A stretch of 64,000 nucleotides of DNA from CAIMUS01 sp963708455 (GTDB lineage Bacteria > Pseudomonadota > Gammaproteobacteria > Competibacterales > Competibacteraceae), in NCBI GenBank assembly GCA_963708455.1, contig CAVPSQ010000010.1:496001-560000 (forward strand). The letters run 5' to 3'. This document shows positions 1 to 7,553 of this stretch, one piece after another; position 1 is the stretch's first letter, and each line of letters opens with the position of its first letter. The notes beneath the pieces are model-generated. The model worked only from the letters and a program-made list of their open reading frames with translations. It had not been told where the DNA came from and did no database searches. The translations under genes and the position numbers were made by a program.

Positions 1-674
1 CCCAGGGACAGAAAGGCTTGCTTGGCGCTCTCGTATTCGCGGTCCACGTAATAAGCCTCGCCTATCCAGTATTGCGCGTCGCCGCCCAAAGGACTGCCGG
101 GATGGGCGGCCATGAAATCCTGCAGGCTGGCGATGGCTTCCTGGTAATGCCCCTCACGCAGAATATTGACAGCCGTAGTGTAAGCCTCCTGTTCGGCGGC
201 GGTGGGCGTGGCTCCCGGCTGAACGGCGGCGGGCGGAGGAGCATGCAGGGCGGCTCCCGGCGCCGTGGCCCGCGGCTCGGTGTTGGGCTGAGTGGCGGCG
301 CCGGGCGGTAAGGCGGGTGACAGAATCGCCGCCGAAGGTGGAGTTTGCGGCTGTGCGGCCGCGCGCGGTGGTGCGGCTTGCTCCGCTGCTTCCCCGACAG
401 CCGCTGCTTCTGCTGTGCCCTGCTCCAGAGTTTCCACACGGTGCAACATGTTCTCCTGATTATACTGAAGGGTATCCAGATCCCCGCGCAGGCGTCGCAT
501 CTCCGCCTCCAGCCGCTCGATGCGATTCAGCAGATCCAGCAGCAACTGGTTCTCCGGACGGGACTGTTGCGGCGGCGGCGCCGACCAGGTCGGACCGCTC
601 AGCAGCAGGCTCGCCACCAGCACAGCCCAGGCCAAGCCGCCAGTCGGCCAGGGCGACTGGCGGTCAATAAACAA
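1..674 (-). CDS. cpoB: Cell division coordinator CpoB/YbgF (3' end outside window)
   Basis: Periplasmic Tol-associated protein that links outer-membrane constriction with septal peptidoglycan synthesis. I read about 224 codons without a stop. The N-terminus has a hydrophobic signal segment (LAWAVLVASLLLS) ending near TWSA. Next comes a short coiled coil (LLLDLLNRIERLEAEMRRLR), typical of YbgF trimerisation, then a long Ala/Pro linker and the first TPR-like repeats (EAYTTAVNILREGHYQEAI, and the block with DAQYWIGEAYY). The gene lies directly after pal, its usual place. No ATG is available near the start; a TTG at 674 overlapping the end of pal gives a good signal peptide, so the start is tentative. 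The protein continues past the window edge. Confidence 0.88.
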   Translation of the reverse strand, partial: MFIDRQSPWPTGGLAWAVLVASLLLSGPTWSAPPPQQSRPENQLLLDLLNRIERLEAEMRRLRGDLDTLQYNQENMLHRVETLEQGTAEAAAVGEAAEQAAPPRAAAQPQTPPSAAILSPALPPGAATQPNTEPRATAPGAALHAPPPAAVQPGATPTAAEQEAYTTAVNILREGHYQEAIASLQDFMAAHPGSPLGGDAQYWIGEAYYVDREYESAKQAFLSL

Positions 675-1185
675 TTTCAACGCGTCGGTTTTTGGCATAA
701 CTTTCCTCGCTGTGTTGCGGATCGGCCGGACGTTCTTCTCCATAACTCAGGGTGCGCATCTGCTCGGCAGGCACGCCGTAGACATTCAAGGCGCGCCGTA
801 CTGACTCGGCGCGGCGCTCGCCTAGAGCGATATTGTATTCACGGGCGCCGCGTTCGTCGGTATGGCCTTCCAGAGTAACGGCGACGGTGGGATTGGCAGT
901 CAGATAGCCGGCGTTGGCTTCGAGCACCGGGCGGGCGTCGGCGCGGATTTCCGCGCTGTCGAAATCGAAATAGACAACCCGATCGGCGCCGACGGCGCCA
1001 GACACGCCTGTCCCGCCTATACCGTACTGACCGGGCTGGGCGTAAGGCGTGACAGTGACCCCCGTTCCCTTGTTGACTGGGGCTTGGACACTTGCGGCGG
1101 TTGCTTGCGGCGCAGGCCGGGAGGCGCAGCCGGCCAGCAGACCGAGTGCAGCGACGAGTGCGAGTAACGTGCGAACGGTTTTCAT
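664..1185 (-). CDS. pal: Peptidoglycan-associated lipoprotein Pal
   Basis: Outer-membrane lipoprotein of the Tol-Pal system that binds peptidoglycan and TolB. The 173-residue product has a lipoprotein signal with lipobox LLAGC (Cys about residue 19), a Pro/Ala-rich linker, and an OmpA-like domain with YFDFDSAEI, LEGHTDERG and NRRVEIVY, the expected peptidoglycan-binding motifs. Start ATG 1185 was chosen because it begins the signal peptide; upstream in-frame codons add unrelated sequence running into tolB. It follows tolB by 28 bp and overlaps the proposed cpoB start. Confidence 0.95.
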   Translation of the reverse strand: MKTVRTLLALVAALGLLAGCASRPAPQATAASVQAPVNKGTGVTVTPYAQPGQYGIGGTGVSGAVGADRVVYFDFDSAEIRADARPVLEANAGYLTANPTVAVTLEGHTDERGAREYNIALGERRAESVRRALNVYGVPAEQMRTLSYGEERPADPQHSEESYAKNRRVEIVY

Positions 1186-1213
1186 CAGGATTACCTGGCG
1201 GAATGGAACACGA

Positions 1214-2503
1214 TCAATGGTTGAGAGGACCCCAGGCGGGCTCGCGCACATCCCGGTTGAGCAATCCCAGGGTTTGGCGGATACGACCATCGACGGACAC
1301 CGCCGCCAGCACTTCCCGGCCGCGCTGCGACGTGGCGTAGAGAATCATCCGGCCGTTGGGCGCGAAACTCGGCGATTCATCCAGACCCCCCTCGGTCAGT
1401 ATCTGTAACTGCCGCGTCTGCATATCCATGACGGCGATATAAAATTTGCCACCCTGACGATGTACCAGAGCCAGATAGCGGCCGTCGGGCGACAGGGCGG
1501 GGGCGGCGTTATAGTCGCCGCTAAAGGTCAACCGTTCCGGCTGACCGCCGTCCAGACTCAACCGGTAGATCTGCGGACCGCCACCCCGATCCGAAGTGAA
1601 TACGATACTCCGCCCGTCCGGCGACCAAGCGGGTTCGGTGTCGATGGCGTCGTTGTTGGTAAGCCGCTGCAGACTGCCGGAATCCGGGTCGAGCAGATAA
1701 ATTTCCGGATTGCCGTCCTTGGACAGCGTCAGCGCCAGCCGGCGACCGTCCGGCGACCAGGCCGGGGCGCCGTTGATGCCAGGGAAAGAGGCCACGGTGC
1801 GTCGGGCGCCGGTGAACACATCCTGTACGATGATTTGCGCTTTGTGTCCTTCGAAGGAAACATACGCCAGCCGCTCGCCGTCCGGCGACCAGGCCGGCGA
1901 CATGATGGGGTCTGCGGAAGCCAGCACTTCATTGGGATTATGGCCGTCGGCGTCGGCCACCAGCAGATGGTAGGTGGTCCTGCCGCTCTGCGGGAGCGCA
2001 GTGATGTAAGCGATGCGGGTATCGAAAGCGCCCGGCTCCCCGATCAGTTTTGCATAGATCAAATCGCTGATGTGATGTGCCAACCGGCGTAAATCCCCGG
2101 CCGGTACGTTGAAAGAACGCTCCAGCAGCGAGCCGCCTTGAGCCACGTCGCCCAGTTGGCAGCGCACCTGATAATTGCCCCCGCTGGAGGCAGCCTCTCC
2201 GACTACGATGTAGTCCACCCGCAGATTGCGCATGTTGTCGAAATTGACCTGACTGAGCGTGCCGGGACGTTCCTGGTAAGCGTCGGACGACAGCGGTTCG
2301 AAGCGGCCGCTGCGCCGCAAATCGCTGGAAACGATCGCAGCCAGATCTTCAGGAAGCGGCCTGGTGCTGACGAACGGTGTGATGGCGATAGGTATCAGGC
2401 TGTCTACGCCCTTGGTGATCTCGATGGTCAGTTCTTCGGCCCATGAGTGGCCGGTCACCAGCAGCGAGCATAGCGCCAACAGAATGCTTGCCAGACGTTT
2501 CAA
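1214..2503 (-). CDS. tolB: Tol-Pal system periplasmic protein TolB
   Basis: Periplasmic beta-propeller protein that shuttles between Pal and TolA. It has 429 residues, the normal length. A Sec signal peptide ends near HSWA/EE, followed by the N-terminal alpha/beta domain. The propeller then shows the repeated WSPDG-type blades (SPAWSPDGERLAYVS, APAWSPDGRRLALT, EPAWSPDGRSIVFTS, APALSPDGRYLAL). It starts 3 bp after the tolA stop, so translation is probably coupled. Confidence 0.97.
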   Translation of the reverse strand: MKRLASILLALCSLLVTGHSWAEELTIEITKGVDSLIPIAITPFVSTRPLPEDLAAIVSSDLRRSGRFEPLSSDAYQERPGTLSQVNFDNMRNLRVDYIVVGEAASSGGNYQVRCQLGDVAQGGSLLERSFNVPAGDLRRLAHHISDLIYAKLIGEPGAFDTRIAYITALPQSGRTTYHLLVADADGHNPNEVLASADPIMSPAWSPDGERLAYVSFEGHKAQIIVQDVFTGARRTVASFPGINGAPAWSPDGRRLALTLSKDGNPEIYLLDPDSGSLQRLTNNDAIDTEPAWSPDGRSIVFTSDRGGGPQIYRLSLDGGQPERLTFSGDYNAAPALSPDGRYLALVHRQGGKFYIAVMDMQTRQLQILTEGGLDESPSFAPNGRMILYATSQRGREVLAAVSVDGRIRQTLGLLNRDVREPAWGPLNH

Positions 2504-2506
2504 AGG

Positions 2507-3691
2507 CTAACCCTCACGCCGTAATTTGAAATTGAAAGAGCGAAATTTTGCCATCACTTCGGGGTCGGAGGGAACCGGCAGTGGCGCAGCCGTTTTGACC
2601 GCGGCGACCGCCGAAGCATCGAAAGCGGAATCTCCGCTGCTCTGGGTAATGCTGACACCCGCCACTTCGCCTCCAGGCGTCAGACTGATTCTCATGGTAC
2701 ATACTTGCCCCGGCCGGCTGCTCTGAGGCACTTTCCAGACCCGTTTGACGCGTGCTCCCATAAGGTTTATGTATCTGCTTACTTCACTGTCGATCAAACG
2801 CTCCTGCGCCTCCTGTTCCAAGGATTCCTGTAATTCGCGTTTGGCTGCCGCTACTCTGACTTGCTCAGCTTGGCGGTGAGCTTCTTCTTCCACCGCCTGC
2901 CGCTTGGCCTCTTCTGCCGCCGCCTGCCGCTTAGCCTCCTCGATGGCTTGTCGCTGGGCTTCCGCCACCGCCTGCCGCTTAGCCTGCTCGATGGCTTGGC
3001 GCTGGGCTTCCGCCGCGGCTTGGCGCTTAGCCTGCTCGACGGCTTGGCGCTGGGCTTCCGCCGCGGCTTGGCGCTTAGCCTGCTCGACGGCTTGGCGCTG
3101 GGCTTCCGCCGCGGCTTGGCGCTGGGCTTCCGCGACAGCCTGCCGTCTGGTTTCTTCCGTCGCCTGCCGCTTAGCCTCCTCGAGGGCTTGGCGCTGGGCT
3201 TCCGCCGCCGCCTGCCGCTTAGCCTCCTCGAGGGCTTGGCGCTGGGCTTCCTCGGCCGCCTGTCGCTTGGCTCCTGCGGTAGCCTGCCGGCGGGCTTCTT
3301 CTTCCACTGCTTTACGCCGGGCTTCCTCAGCCGCTTGCCTTCGCGCCTCCGCCTGCGCCTGCCGTTTGGCCTCTTCCTCGGCCCCGCGTCTGGTTGCCTC
3401 GACCCGGCGATCGAGTTCCCGCGCCTGCTCTTCCGGCGGTGGTTTTGGTTCTTCCTGCCGTTTGGCAGCTTCCGTCGTTTTGCGCTCTTCCGGCGGTTTA
3501 CGACCGGCGTCAACCGGCTTGAGCCCGGCAGGGTTCACTACCTCGGCCTGAACCAGGGGAACTTCGGTGGAGGCGGGGGTTTGCAGGGAAGGGGGGCGAT
3601 TGAAGCTATAAATCAGGATCGCCCCTATCAGGATATTCAATAAGACAGCCAGAACAGCCGCCAGTACATTATCGAAACGCTTGGGTTGCAT
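2507..3691 (-). CDS. tolA: Cell envelope integrity protein TolA
   Basis: Inner-membrane protein that reaches across the periplasm and contacts TolB/Pal. It has 394 residues in three parts: an N-terminal membrane anchor (about 10-30, VLAAVLAVLLNILIGAILIY), a very long Ala/Glu/Lys/Gln/Arg-rich helical rod (about 65-295) built from EAKRQA and EAQRQA repeats, and a C-terminal TonB/TolA-like domain (about 300-394, with RVKRVWKVP and FDASAVAAVKTAAPLPVP). It lies 14 bp after tolR and 3 bp before tolB. The repeat-rich rod makes length variation by slippage likely. Confidence 0.95.
   Translation of the reverse strand: MQPKRFDNVLAAVLAVLLNILIGAILIYSFNRPPSLQTPASTEVPLVQAEVVNPAGLKPVDAGRKPPEERKTTEAAKRQEEPKPPPEEQARELDRRVEATRRGAEEEAKRQAQAEARRQAAEEARRKAVEEEARRQATAGAKRQAAEEAQRQALEEAKRQAAAEAQRQALEEAKRQATEETRRQAVAEAQRQAAAEAQRQAVEQAKRQAAAEAQRQAVEQAKRQAAAEAQRQAIEQAKRQAVAEAQRQAIEEAKRQAAAEEAKRQAVEEEAHRQAEQVRVAAAKRELQESLEQEAQERLIDSEVSRYINLMGARVKRVWKVPQSSRPGQVCTMRISLTPGGEVAGVSITQSSGDSAFDASAVAAVKTAAPLPVPSDPEVMAKFRSFNFKLRREG
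2890..3290 (-). repeat. Tandem repeats encoding the TolA helical rod
   Basis: Inside tolA the DNA is a run of related 24- and 48-base units encoding AEAQRQA and EAKRQA heptad/octad blocks. Two adjacent 48-base units starting at 3011 and 3059 appear identical; others differ by a few bases. The repeat is coding and in frame. Confidence 0.85.
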
Positions 3692-3705
3692 GCGGCGGTA
3701 TACCG

Positions 3706-4131
3706 CTATTTTTTAGGCGGTTCGGTCAGCAGGCCGACCTTGGCCGCTCCAGCCCGCTGTAACAAGGTCATAGCGCGTACCACGGTTCCATAATCCACGT
3801 TTTCATCGGCCCTGACCATAACCGGTTGTCGGGGATTGCGCCGCAGCAGATCGGTGGCGAAATCGACCACGCCGGCGGCGTCCACTGGCCTGCCGGGATT
3901 AGCGGCTAGATTCAGGTAATAACTGCCCTGCCGGTCTACGCTCAGCACCAGCGGCTGGGGCTCGTCAGCAGGTAAGGTTCTGGCGGCCGCCTGGGGCAGA
4001 TCGACGTTTACCCCCTGTTGCAGCAACGGAGCGGTCACCATGAAGATGACCAGCAACACCAGCATCACATCGATGAAAGGCACGACATTGATGTCCGCCA
4101 GCAGGCGCCTGGACCGATTGCGCCGCGCCAT
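3706..4131 (-). CDS. tolR: Biopolymer transport protein TolR
   Basis: Part of the proton-driven TolQR motor. It has 141 residues. The single transmembrane helix contains the conserved FIDVMLVLLVIFMV stretch, whose Asp is the proton-carrying residue in the ExbD/TolR family. A periplasmic domain follows (QPVMVRADENVDYGTVVRAM). The start codon overlaps the tolQ stop (TGATG), indicating coupled translation. Confidence 0.97.
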   Translation of the reverse strand: MARRNRSRRLLADINVVPFIDVMLVLLVIFMVTAPLLQQGVNVDLPQAAARTLPADEPQPLVLSVDRQGSYYLNLAANPGRPVDAAGVVDFATDLLRRNPRQPVMVRADENVDYGTVVRAMTLLQRAGAAKVGLLTEPPKK

Positions 4132-4838
4132 CAGACCGACTCCTCCACAATGGCCGCCTGGCGCCGATGATAGGACTGGCGGTGCAGAATATTGGCGAAT
4201 TCCTCCATGAAAGTATCGTAGCGGTTGATCAACCGCTCCACCTGGGTGGCATAGCGGTTGTAAGCCACGACCGCCGGGATGGCTGCCAGCAGGCCCATCG
4301 CCGTAGCGATCAACGCCTCGGCGATGCCTGGAGCCACCTGAACTAAGGTAACCTGTTGGGCGGCTCCCAGGGCGCGGAAGGAATTGATGATGCCCCAGAC
4401 GGTGCCGAACAAACCGATGTAAGGACTGACCGAACCGGCTGTAGCCAGCAGCGACAGGTAGGTATCCAGTTGCTCCAGTTCGCGCGCTGACGCGGCGCGC
4501 ATGGCCCGCTGCGAACTGCCGAGCAGCAGTTCCGGATCGGCTTCGGGCTGGGTGCGCAGGCGGGAAAACTCCTGCAACCCGGCCACGAAAATGGCTGCCA
4601 TGCCAGTGATGCTTTGTTTCTGACGGTCAAGGCGGGCATGGAGTGCGGCGAGATCGGTCCCGGACCAGAATGCATCCTCGAAATCAGCGGCCGCCGCCCG
4701 CGCCTGGGACAGGGAGAAGTATTTTCGGAAAATTACCCACCAGGACGCCAGAGAAATCAGCAGCAGCAGCAGCATGACGAATTGCACGACCGGGCTGGCG
4801 GTCGCGATCAGGTACAGGAACGATGTTTCAGCAGTCAC
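4131..4838 (-). CDS. tolQ: Tol-Pal system motor protein TolQ
   Basis: Inner-membrane channel protein (ExbB/MotA family) that energises TolA together with TolR. It has 235 residues with an N-terminal helix (VVQFVMLLLLLISLASWWVIF) and the signature pair of helices around PYIGLFGTVWGIINSF and IAEALIATAMGLLAAIPAVVAYN. Gene order ybgC-tolQ-tolR-tolA is canonical. Its start lies within the last codons of ybgC. Confidence 0.97.
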   Translation of the reverse strand: MTAETSFLYLIATASPVVQFVMLLLLLISLASWWVIFRKYFSLSQARAAAADFEDAFWSGTDLAALHARLDRQKQSITGMAAIFVAGLQEFSRLRTQPEADPELLLGSSQRAMRAASARELEQLDTYLSLLATAGSVSPYIGLFGTVWGIINSFRALGAAQQVTLVQVAPGIAEALIATAMGLLAAIPAVVAYNRYATQVERLINRYDTFMEEFANILHRQSYHRRQAAIVEESV

Positions 4839-5241
4839 TGTTCACCCTTGCCAGAATCGACGGCGGGATCGGTCGGGGCTTGAAAGACGCACTATCCACA
4901 CAGGCCACTCTGACCTGTCCATCACATAAGGCATCCTGATCCTCCTCGGCGCGCTGAATGGTGTGTTCGAACAGCAGGCTGACTTTTCTGAATTCCGCGA
5001 TGTGGCAGCTCACCTGCAACCGCTCGTTGAAGCGGGCTGGACGTCGATAGTGCAGGTTGACGGAACGGACCACAAAAATGATACCCGGTGTGCGGGCCAG
5101 CGCATCCTGCTCGAAACCGAGGTGGCGCAGCCATTCGGTGCGCGCCCGCTCCATGAACTTCAGGTAGTTGGCATAGTAGACCACGCCGGCGCTGTCGGTA
5201 TCCTCGTAATATACCCGCACCGGCCAGACGAATGGGTTCAC
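4828..5241 (-). CDS. ybgC: Acyl-CoA thioesterase YbgC
   Basis: Hot-dog-fold thioesterase encoded at the head of tol-pal operons. The core motif YYEDTDSAGVVYYANYLKFM includes the catalytic Asp, followed by ERARTEWLRHLG. I prefer the GTG start at 5241 (137 aa, family length). An in-frame ATG at 5322 would give 164 aa but adds a non-conserved leader and overlaps the neighbouring toxin gene. In related bacteria this gene directly follows ruvB; here thrS and an integron island separate them. Confidence 0.92.
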   Translation of the reverse strand: MNPFVWPVRVYYEDTDSAGVVYYANYLKFMERARTEWLRHLGFEQDALARTPGIIFVVRSVNLHYRRPARFNERLQVSCHIAEFRKVSLLFEHTIQRAEEDQDALCDGQVRVACVDSASFKPRPIPPSILARVNSDC

Positions 5242-5311
5242 GCGGATTGCTGTCCTGGGTTTGACGGCTTTTAGAAAGAGGAGGAATTGTAGCCGAAGCA
5301 GCGCCCGGCAA

Positions 5312-5611
5312 TCACCTTTCAAGGGTTCTTGTTTTTCTGACCAGCCGGTAGGTTTCCTGATAGATTTTTTCCCGTGGCCCTATGGCGACGATTTCGATCA
5401 TTCCCTGACGCAGCCTGTAAATCATCCTGAACCGACCGATCCGGAAACTGCGCAAACCGTCCAGTTCATCTTGCAGCGCCTTGCCTTCATGCGGGTTGGC
5501 CAGAATTCTTCTGAGCGAATCCCTTACCTTGCGCTTCAACTGCGGGTGCATGCTGCGCAGCAGTCCGGCCACCTCGTCCGGAATTCGGATCGGCTGTAGC
5601 GGTGTAGTCAC
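5312..5611 (-). CDS. RelE/ParE-family toxin
   Basis: Small (99 aa) basic protein with the RelE/ParE fold pattern: helices (VRDSLRRILANPHEGKAL) followed by beta strands (SFRIGRFRMIYRLRQGMIEIVAIGPREKIYQETY). RelE members cut mRNA on the ribosome and ParE members poison gyrase; the sequence does not say which applies. It lies 9 bp after a Phd/YefM antitoxin, which supports a type II toxin-antitoxin pair. Its 3' end overlaps the rejected long start of ybgC. Confidence 0.85.
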   Translation of the reverse strand: MTTPLQPIRIPDEVAGLLRSMHPQLKRKVRDSLRRILANPHEGKALQDELDGLRSFRIGRFRMIYRLRQGMIEIVAIGPREKIYQETYRLVRKTRTLER

Positions 5612-5620
5612 GCCGACTTC

Positions 5621-5881
5621 CTAGTCAAGCAATTCCTCCAGAGAATACAGGTGGGCTTGCTGGTCTTTCAGCGCCTGTAGACCCTGCCTGATTTCGTCCA
5701 TCAGGGCGGCATCCGAGCGAATCGTGGCTGTCTCCTTAAAGCTTTCGTATTCGGCGGGACTGATCAGCACGGCCGCCGGGGAGCCATTTTTGGTAATTAC
5801 GATTTCCTCGTCCGTGGTCTGCACGATATCCACCAGCCCGCTGAGCTTCATCTTGGCTTCCGACAGGGATAAAGTTTTCAT
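5621..5881 (-). CDS. Phd/YefM-family antitoxin
   Basis: 86-residue antitoxin with the classic N-terminal DNA-binding region (TLSLSEAKMKLSGLVDIV, then EEIVITKNGSPAAVLISPAEYES) and a charged, probably flexible C-terminus that would wrap the toxin. It precedes the RelE/ParE-like gene. A palindrome directly upstream is a likely autoregulatory operator. Confidence 0.88.
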   Translation of the reverse strand: MKTLSLSEAKMKLSGLVDIVQTTDEEIVITKNGSPAAVLISPAEYESFKETATIRSDAALMDEIRQGLQALKDQQAHLYSLEELLD

Positions 5882-5892
5882 GGTAGCCTCTT

Positions 5893-5924
5893 ATTCTGGT
5901 TGACCAGAATTCAGCTCATTCTGG
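5893..5924. promoter_or_regulatory. Candidate Phd operator upstream of the toxin-antitoxin operon
   Basis: A perfect 7-bp inverted repeat ATTCTGG-TTGA-CCAGAAT at 5893-5910 is followed by another half-site ATTCTGG at 5918-5924. It lies 12-43 bp upstream of the antitoxin start, where Phd-family proteins usually bind to repress their own operon. The function is inferred from position and symmetry. Confidence 0.6.
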
Positions 5925-6027
5925 TGATGCGGCCGGCGTCTGTCAAGGCGTAGTGACGGCTGGAACAGGGCCATCGCGGGCCTGTCCACCCTGCGGGGGC
6001 CGGCCGCATAGGGGGCAGACAAGCTAT

Positions 6028-6210
6028 CCGCTCGGCGCGGCTATTACGCCGGGTTGGCAAAAATCGCCCGCGGCGTACCCACGCTGTTCTCCTTCAGCGC
6101 CCGGGCGATGAAGCTGTCCAGCGAAATCGCGTCGAGATTGCCGGCACCACGCTCCCGCAGGGAAATCTCGCCGCGCTCCACCTCGCGATGACCGACCACC
6201 GCCACGTAGG
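6028..6210 (-). pseudogene. Duplicated 3' end of threonyl-tRNA synthetase gene
   Basis: These ~183 bases match the 3' end of the complete thrS (17638-17820) in the same orientation with roughly nine mismatches (about 95% identity). They encode only the C-terminal anticodon-binding part (VAVVGHREVERGEISLRER). The stop codon falls one codon earlier than in thrS. Homology ends abruptly at 6210. This copy and the real thrS end form direct repeats enclosing the integron island. Confidence 0.9.
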
Positions 6211-6259
6211 TTACATTAACTTCTATGTTTTCACGCCGGGAATAACCGCTCTAGTAGTG

Positions 6260-6560
6260 AGGATTCCCGGTAATGCGGGGGGAGCCAAGGGGTGGTGGTT
6301 TGAGATAACGTAAGAGTGATCCACGGCCCTACGCTGAGAGGACTCTGTCCGTGACAACCCCGCTCAAGCGTTCACACTGAAGGCGCGCGCCGAGAGGCTG
6401 TGCGCAAGCTTCGAGCGCCAGGATGGAAGCCAGGCGCCCAAAGTTGATGGGGTAAGACCCCATCCCTGGGTGGAAGACTCAAACTGGGAGCCGGATGGTG
6501 TAACACTCCAAGTCCGGTTCTGCGAGGAGCCGGGAACGAACTGGCGCATGGCTGTGATAG
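6260..6560 (+). ncRNA. Group II intron remnant, 3' part with domain V-like hairpin
   Basis: At 6488-6520 there is a 33-nt segment beginning GAGCCGGAT and ending GTCCGGTTC, which has the shape of group II intron domain V (AGC triad, terminal G-U pair). Structured GC-rich sequence lies on either side. No intron-encoded reverse transcriptase is present and the left border abuts the thrS fragment, so this is a truncated 3' portion. Boundaries are approximate. Confidence 0.55.
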
Positions 6561-6701
6561 CGTGGCACCGCCGGGAAACCAGGCGGCAAACAGAGAACAC
6601 AAACTTCAGCTTAACCGTCGGCAAGAACTCGGCTTACTCTCCGACCACGGTTTCCGGCGAACGGAAATGGAAAACGTGGTCCGTCCCCGATTTCCGCCGC
6701 A

Positions 6702-6750
6702 GTTAGGGCGAACGTGGTTTCCGAAACCCATCGTTTCCGAATCGCCGTTC
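6702..6750 (-). other. Truncated attC and cassette-end sequence at the left edge of the array
   Basis: A core GTTAGGGC at 6702-6709 has no matching partner further left, so one arm of the attC is missing. The adjacent bases (GAACGTGG, AAACCCA, CGTTTCCGAATCGCC) repeat a sequence found beside the attC at 12901-12961 and, split by an IS, beside the attC at 7471-7531. This marks the eroded distal end of the integron. Confidence 0.6.
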
Positions 6751-6867
6751 TGCCCTGAAACAAACTATAACGGGTTCATTACTACCGATAGGGCGCTCTT
6801 AATTGCACCCCAGCCGCTGATTCTTACCACCCCAGACATTCGGTCAGGAGGGAGAGAAATCCCACCC

Positions 6868-6982
6868 GCCCTAACGTTTGAGCTAACCGGTCCGGAACAG
6901 CATGCCGTCATTTGGGCAACCATTTCATGGTTGCCCAAATGACGGCATGCTGTGTAGGGCCGGTTGAGCGAATGGTTAGGCC
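6868..6982 (-). repeat. attC site with a long perfect stem
   Basis: Integron recombination site bounded by GCCCTAAC and GTTAGGCC. Its centre is a 24-bp perfect inverted repeat (from CAGCATGCC to GGGCAACC and back) with a 7-base loop at about 6899-6953. At ~115 bp it is longer than the usual 60-bp sites here. It ends the lipoprotein cassette's neighbour in the leftward reading direction. Confidence 0.8.
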
Positions 6983-7064
6983 ACGATACGCACAACTACA
7001 ACACGCGTTTCAATTATATGTTGTGGCCCAACGTAGCTCTTCAGATACCCGTAGAAGTAGTTGG

Positions 7065-7394
7065 TTAACTGCATTTCTTATCGTTGTACAATTTTGTGAG
7101 GGCGCTTTTTCTGTCGCTTATTAATCTTTGTGCCTCGCCTGCATCATAGTAAGTATAGGCAAGGCCGGGAAGCCAAAACAGTGCGGCCGCAACATTGGTG
7201 CCTGTGATCCCCTTCTTGGAATCAATGTCACTTTGAGCTTTATCGAGTTTTGCAATTTCATCTTTTATTCCGGCGCAAGATAGATTGTTGTCGCCCAATT
7301 GCACGACCTGAATCTTCTCGGATGTAGCGCATCCAAAAAGTATTATGCAAGAGAGGATGTTTGCAGAGAGTTTACCTGCTCGTGATATATACAT
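7065..7394 (-). CDS. Cassette-encoded small lipoprotein
   Basis: 109 residues with an N-terminal signal ending in a lipobox (ILSCIILFGC, Cys about residue 22), then a helical region (GIKDEIAKLDKAQSDID) and a short hydrophobic stretch (NVAAALFWLPGLAYTYY). I do not recognise a named family. It is the only gene between the attC at 6868-6982 and the attC at 7471-7531, on the strand pointing away from intI, as expected of an integron cassette. Base composition is lower in GC than the chromosomal genes. Confidence 0.75.
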   Translation of the reverse strand: MYISRAGKLSANILSCIILFGCATSEKIQVVQLGDNNLSCAGIKDEIAKLDKAQSDIDSKKGITGTNVAAALFWLPGLAYTYYDAGEAQRLISDRKSALTKLYNDKKCS

Positions 7395-7470
7395 TGTGTG
7401 TCCAATTGTGCCCGCCTTTTGTGTTAGTACTCAATCGGGGCGGTTGACCGAAGGAGCGCGAAAATTCGTG

Positions 7471-7531
7471 GCCTAACGCCTCAAGCTCAGCCGCCGGCGT
7501 AGCACGGTCGGCTGCAGCGCTGGGTTAGGGC
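7471..7531 (-). repeat. attC site (about 60 bp)
   Basis: Bounded by GCCTAAC and GTTAGGGC, with imperfectly paired inner arms CTCAGCCG and CGGTCGGCTG. It closely resembles the sites at 11055 and 12901, indicating one attC family in this array. Confidence 0.85.
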
Positions 7532-7553
7532 CAACGCAGCTTCCAGAAACCCA

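Noticed and set aside
2851..3643. Long alternative frames across the tolA repeat region on both strands
   Set aside because: These are repeat-generated open frames antisense or out of frame to TolA, with low-complexity composition.
6765..6995. 76-residue minus-strand ORF through the long attC
   Set aside because: Most of it is a translation of the palindromic attC and an ORF-less cassette.
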